A DNA stretch of 64,000 nucleotides, from contig BMQD01000020.1 in NCBI GenBank assembly GCA_014647935.1, positions 1 through 64,000 of the forward strand, in the 5' to 3' direction. A program made the translations under genes and the position numbers. This DNA is from Planomonospora parontospora. GTDB lineage: Bacteria > Actinomycetota > Actinomycetes > Streptosporangiales > Streptosporangiaceae. Shown piece after piece: positions 60,952 to 64,000 of this stretch (its first letter is position 1; each line of letters starts with the position of its first letter). The notes beneath the pieces were generated by a model. It saw only the letters and a list, made by a program, of their open reading frames with translations. It did no database searches and had not been told where the DNA came from.

Positions 60952-60964
60952 TGACAGAGTGTCA
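60952..60964. promoter_or_regulatory. Dyad upstream of heme oxygenase
   Basis: TGACA and TGTCA form an inverted repeat with a 3-base spacer, 29 bases before the heme oxygenase start and overlapping the acyltransferase stop. On the minus strand TTGACG lies 17 bases further upstream, so the dyad would cover the -10 region of a promoter. Confidence 0.45.
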
Positions 60965-62455
60965 CAAAGAATCGGAGGGCACGTCAAGGTGATGATGACA
61001 CCTTGTCGTGAAACCGGGGGCGCGGGGGTCCCCGGCCGGCTCCGCGCCGTGCGGTGGCCCCTGAGTCGCTTCTGCGGCACGTGGCGATCCCTGAGCCGCT
61101 TCCGCGCCGTGCGGTGGCTCCTGAGCCGTCCCTCCGGTACGCGGTGGTCCTTGAGCCGTCCTCCCCGCATGCGGCGTCCGCGTCCGGCGCGCGGCGGGGT
61201 CCCGATGTGCGGCGGGGTCCCGGTGTGCGGCCCGCAGCCCGGGACGGCCCCGGCGTACGGCCCGCAGCCCGGCGCCGGCCGTACCGGCCAGGGCGAGCAG
61301 TGCGGTGACCACCGCCAGCCAGCCCAGTCGGTGCGCGAGCCAGCCGGGGTCGGCGGGGGAGGAGAGCAGCCCGGGGACGTCCCCGAAGCGGAGCGCCGCG
61401 ACGGCGGTCACGGACAGGGCCGTCTGGTGCCAGAGGAAGACCGTCATCGCCGACAGGTTGACCATTGCGGTCACCGCCCACAGGCGGGGCCGCCGCATCA
61501 GCCGGGCCAGCCGCCCCCGGACCAGCAGGGCCAGCCCCACCTGGGCGAGGCCGAAGCAGACGGCGGCGAGCGTCGGAGGGCTGAGGTTGGACACCTCCGC
61601 CCCGGTCACCCCCACCATGCTCGCCGGATATCCGGCCGCGGCCACCAGGAGCACCGCCCCGGCCGCGCCCCCGGCCAGCAGCGCGCCTGCCGCCCGCCGC
61701 GAGGCGAGCATGCCGCGCGCCCAGCCCATCCCCAGCGCGTACGGCACCAGCCACCCGGCCGCGAGGTTCACCCAGCCGAGCCGGTCGAGCCAGGCGGGAC
61801 CGCCGGGCCAGAACCTGGCCGCGTCCGCGGCGAGCACCACCGCGGCCGCCGAGGCGGCCGTGACGCCCGGCCGCAGCCGCGCCAGCAGCGGGGTGGCGGC
61901 GGTCAGCGCGGCGAAGACCGCGAGGAACCAGAGCGGCGCGAGCGCCGGCAGCGCCAGGGCCCGGACCGTCGTCCAGGGCGTGCCGTGCAGCGTCAGCCCC
62001 GCGACGATCCCCGCCCAGACCAGCAGGAGCGGCATCACCGGCCGGAGCAGCCGCGCGGCCCTGCTCCGCAGCCACGCCCGGACGCCCGGAGTCGAACGCA
62101 GGCTCCGCGCCGCTGCGTAGCCGCCGACGAAGAAGAACACCGCCAGGGTCTGGAGCACCCAGGACAGCGGTGTGAACGCCGGCAGGTGGGCCAGCGGGCT
62201 GGAGATCGCCAGCTTCCCGCCGGGGGCGGGCGCCCACGCGGTGACCAGCCAGTGCCCCAGGACCACCCCGGAGATCGCCAGCGCCCGGAGCGCGTCGACC
62301 CCGCGATCCCTGCCCGCCGGGGTCGAGGCCTCGATCCGGCCCGCCCAGCGGGCCGCCCAGCCGGTCGCGGGGCCGTCCGGGGTGTCGGTCGCGGAGCCGA
62401 CCAGGGGGCCGGTCGCGGGGCCGGTCACGGGGCGGAGGGTCTCCAGGTCAGCCAC
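60962..62455 (-). CDS. Membrane acyltransferase 3 family protein with repeat tail
   Basis: A 497-residue integral membrane protein with about ten helices. The acyltransferase-3 start is GVDALRALAISGVVLGHWLV (catalytic-type His in GHW), then AVFFFVGGYAAARS and, near the end, TVFLWHQTAL. Such enzymes O-acylate sugars, lipids or wall components. After the last helix, a cytoplasmic tail of about 85 residues includes four 10-residue repeats of the type TAQGPPRTGG/TAQEPPHGAE. It starts inside the end of the hydrolase gene (8-base overlap), indicating an operon. Confidence 0.82.
   Translation of the reverse strand: MADLETLRPVTGPATGPLVGSATDTPDGPATGWAARWAGRIEASTPAGRDRGVDALRALAISGVVLGHWLVTAWAPAPGGKLAISSPLAHLPAFTPLSWVLQTLAVFFFVGGYAAARSLRSTPGVRAWLRSRAARLLRPVMPLLLVWAGIVAGLTLHGTPWTTVRALALPALAPLWFLAVFAALTAATPLLARLRPGVTAASAAAVVLAADAARFWPGGPAWLDRLGWVNLAAGWLVPYALGMGWARGMLASRRAAGALLAGGAAGAVLLVAAAGYPASMVGVTGAEVSNLSPPTLAAVCFGLAQVGLALLVRGRLARLMRRPRLWAVTAMVNLSAMTVFLWHQTALSVTAVAALRFGDVPGLLSSPADPGWLAHRLGWLAVVTALLALAGTAGAGLRAVRRGRPGLRAAHRDPAAHRDPAARRTRTPHAGRTAQGPPRTGGTAQEPPHGAEAAQGSPRAAEATQGPPHGAEPAGDPRAPGFTTRCHHHLDVPSDSL
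61051..61170 (-). repeat. 30-bp tandem repeat within the acyltransferase tail
   Basis: Four consecutive degenerate 30-base units (61051, 61081, 61111, 61141) share a CTGAGNCG core and the pattern GCGGTGGNNCCTGAGCCG. They encode four 10-residue repeats in the C-terminal tail of the acyltransferase. Confidence 0.85.
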
Positions 62456-63188
62456 GGGACACCTCGGCGGCCCGCCCGAGGGCGATCAGCGCGAGGTTGC
62501 GCAGCGACCGGCTGCCCGGCTCGAGGTAGTCGCTGTGCCCGGCGGCACCCGTGGCGAAGATCCGGGAGCCGAAACCGGATCCCGCCGGATCGGGGCCGAA
62601 GCCGAGCGGCCCGAAGCGGACCTTGGGGACGTGGCGCATCCAGTCGCGCGTGCCGCTGCCCGCCCACAGGCGCGTCCCGCCCAGTTCGGCGGCCGATGAC
62701 ACCCGCAGGCCCGGGCTGCCGAACACCGCCAGGTCGGAGACCTCCGCCCCGGGCACGGCCCCGGCGCACACCACCGACCCGTAACTGTGGCAGAGCAGGG
62801 TGACCCGCTTGCCGCGGAGCGTGTCGGAGACGTAGCGGCGCAGCGCCCGGGCGCCCCGCTCGGCCGCTCCGCCGGTGGCGACGTGCAGGCTGACGGTCGC
62901 CGGGCTGTCGTAGCCGAGCCAGGCGACCACCGCCAGCCGCGCCCCGGGGTCGAGCTCCCGCGCCTGCGCCAGCAGGGCCCGGGCGCCGCCCCCCGGCGTG
63001 CTGTGCACCTTGGCCCGGCCGCCCTCGAAGGTGGCGGCGGTGGTGTCGGCGCCGGGGACGACGACGGCCACGTGCTCGGCCGTGTGCAGGTCGCCGTAGA
63101 CCTTGACGATCCGGTCGCCCGGGGGTTGCGGGACGATCACGTAGGTGAGCGCGGTGATCGCGCTCACGGCGAGCACGGGGCGGAGCAT
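62448..63188 (-). CDS. DUF1023-type alpha/beta hydrolase
   Basis: A 246-residue protein of the alpha/beta hydrolase fold, DUF1023 type. The nucleophile elbow is LLCHSYGSVV with Ser135, and the N-terminal strand HVAVVVPGADTTAATF is characteristic; a His in GAAGHSDYLEPGS may complete the triad. A hydrophobic N-terminus (VLAVSAITALTYVIVP) acts as signal peptide or anchor, so it is exported. It overlaps the acyltransferase start by 8 bases. The pair could add and remove acyl groups on the same surface molecule; this is inference. Confidence 0.82.
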   Translation of the reverse strand: MLRPVLAVSAITALTYVIVPQPPGDRIVKVYGDLHTAEHVAVVVPGADTTAATFEGGRAKVHSTPGGGARALLAQARELDPGARLAVVAWLGYDSPATVSLHVATGGAAERGARALRRYVSDTLRGKRVTLLCHSYGSVVCAGAVPGAEVSDLAVFGSPGLRVSSAAELGGTRLWAGSGTRDWMRHVPKVRFGPLGFGPDPAGSGFGSRIFATGAAGHSDYLEPGSRSLRNLALIALGRAAEVSRG

Positions 63189-63335
63189 GCGGGCCTCCTG
63201 TCGGGTTCCCGGGACGTTCCGGGGAACAGGACAGGACGGTACGAATCATGATCGATAACCCGCGTCACCCCGCGGAGCCCACCGCGTCGTCACTCCGGGG
63301 AGGGACGGGGACGACAGGGCAAGACCCGGTGCGCG
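63189..63335. promoter_or_regulatory. Upstream region of hydrolase-acyltransferase operon
   Basis: 147 bases between the response regulator's end and the hydrolase start. It should contain the operon promoter and includes a small AT-rich patch (63243-63262, ATGATCGATAA). Nothing else stands out. Confidence 0.35.
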
Positions 63336-63992
63336 TCACTCGCCGGGGCGGACCACTCCGGTCTCGTAGGCGTACACGATCGCCTGGGCCCGGTCGCGCA
63401 GGCCCAGCTTGGCCAGGATCCGGCCGACGTGCGTCTTGACCGTCTGCTCCGAGAGCACGAGCTCCCCGGCGATCTCCTGGTTGGACAGGCCGCGGGCGAT
63501 CAGCGCGAGGACCTCGGTCTCCCGCTCGGTGATGTCGTCCGGCCGGGCGCGCGGGCGGCTCGGTCCGACGCGGGCGAACTCCGCGATGAGCCGCCTGGTC
63601 ACTGACGGCGCCAGCAGCGCCTCTCCGGCCGCGACCACCCGGACGGCCTCGGCCAGCTGCTGGGCGGAGGCGTCCTTGAGCAGGAACCCGCTGGCCCCGG
63701 CCCGCAGCGCCTCGTAGACGTAGTCGTCGAGGTCGAACGTGGTCAGGATCAGGATCTTCGGCGCGTGGCCGCCGGAGGAGAGGATCTCCCGCGTCGCCGC
63801 CAGGCCGTCCATGACGGGCATGCGCACGTCCATCAGCACGACGTCGGGCCGGAGTTCGGCCGTGCGGGCCACGGCGTCCCGCCCGTCCACGGCCTCCCCG
63901 ACGACCTCCAGGTCGGGCTGGGAGTCCAGGAAGACGGTGAAGCCCGTCCGCACCATGCCCTGGTCGTCGGCGATGAGCACCCGGATCGGCAT
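63336..63992 (-). CDS. NarL/FixJ-type response regulator (LuxR HTH)
   Basis: A 218-residue two-component regulator. The receiver domain has the acidic pair D9-D10, phospho-acceptor D55 (VLMDVRMP) and K105-equivalent in LLKDAS. The C-terminal LuxR HTH reads ITERETEVLALIARGLSNQEIAGELVLSEQTVKTHVGRILAKLGLRDR, in outline: LTEREXEVL-like start, SNQEIA, TVKTH. The start at 63992 is 8 bases from the window edge; the cognate kinase, usually encoded upstream and overlapping, must lie beyond it. Confidence 0.93.
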   Translation of the reverse strand: MPIRVLIADDQGMVRTGFTVFLDSQPDLEVVGEAVDGRDAVARTAELRPDVVLMDVRMPVMDGLAATREILSSGGHAPKILILTTFDLDDYVYEALRAGASGFLLKDASAQQLAEAVRVVAAGEALLAPSVTRRLIAEFARVGPSRPRARPDDITERETEVLALIARGLSNQEIAGELVLSEQTVKTHVGRILAKLGLRDRAQAIVYAYETGVVRPGE

Positions 63993-64000
63993 ATGTCCTC

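Noticed and set aside
1-64000. tRNA genes, rRNA genes, insertion sequences, integrase or att sites
   Set aside because: Reading through the intergenic regions I saw no cloverleaf-like sequences, transposase-like proteins or flanking target duplications; a dedicated tRNA search was not possible here.

Overview
The window is very GC-rich DNA. Genes are densely packed on both strands, third codon positions are almost always G or C, GTG and TTG starts are common, and start/stop overlaps (ATGA, GTGA, TTGA) are frequent. A 'conservon' (sensor kinase, roadblock, DUF742, small GTPase), methylmalonyl-CoA mutase with MeaB, SpoIIE/PAS/GAF proteins, a bacterial diterpene cluster and many TetR/LuxR regulators point to a filamentous actinomycete, most plausibly Streptosporangiales. 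That placement is inference from gene content. I saw no rRNA, tRNA, CRISPR array, insertion sequence or phage module.

Layout. 1-927: edge-truncated GAF/PAS sensor (-). 1220-1987: zinc amidase with a peptidoglycan-binding domain. 1980-7593 (-): oligopeptide/nickel-type ABC importer (lipoprotein, permease, permease-ATPase fusion, ATPase), separated from a divergent TetR gene (7756-8409) by a perfect 26-bp palindrome. 8449-13656: mutA, mutB and meaB. 14017-18046: three-gene diterpene operon (P450, class I synthase, class II cyclase). 18269-22272: conservon. 22339-26505: I42-like lipoprotein, PPK2 kinase, ferritin-like protein, hemerythrin, small membrane protein, CsbD. 26759-31329: PAP2-lipid kinase fusion, ABC-F ATPase, lipoprotein. 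31558-34788: zinc-ribbon protein, aminoglycoside phosphotransferase-like kinase, luciferase-like oxidoreductase, HAD phosphatase. 34929-38067: PAS-GAF-SpoIIE phosphatase and GAF histidine kinase. 38176-42691: Nudix, ArfB-like factor, esterase, PhoD phosphatase, secreted protein. 42669-45507: FG-GAP protein and a CYP124/125/142-like P450. 45614-47476: Fic protein and a Phd/VapC toxin-antitoxin pair. 47531-48922: DHA2 drug exporter.

The most unusual block is 49129-56465: a seven-gene, start/stop-coupled operon holding all five members of the STM4011-STM4015 families (two radical SAM enzymes, an alkaline-phosphatase-fold hydrolase, an ATP-grasp-like protein, and leucine-rich STM4015-like proteins). 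The STM4015-like gene is present in three tandem copies that share an identical 83-bp segment. This cassette is conserved in bacteria but, as far as I know, has no assigned function. It is followed by two paralogous small secreted peptides that share a leader sequence, a DUF6745-like gene with a small partner, and noncoding DNA rich in hairpins and short tandem repeats.

The right end (59480-63992, all -) holds a TetR regulator, heme oxygenase, a membrane acyltransferase with a repeat-containing tail, a DUF1023-type hydrolase and a NarL/LuxR response regulator whose partner kinase probably lies beyond the window.
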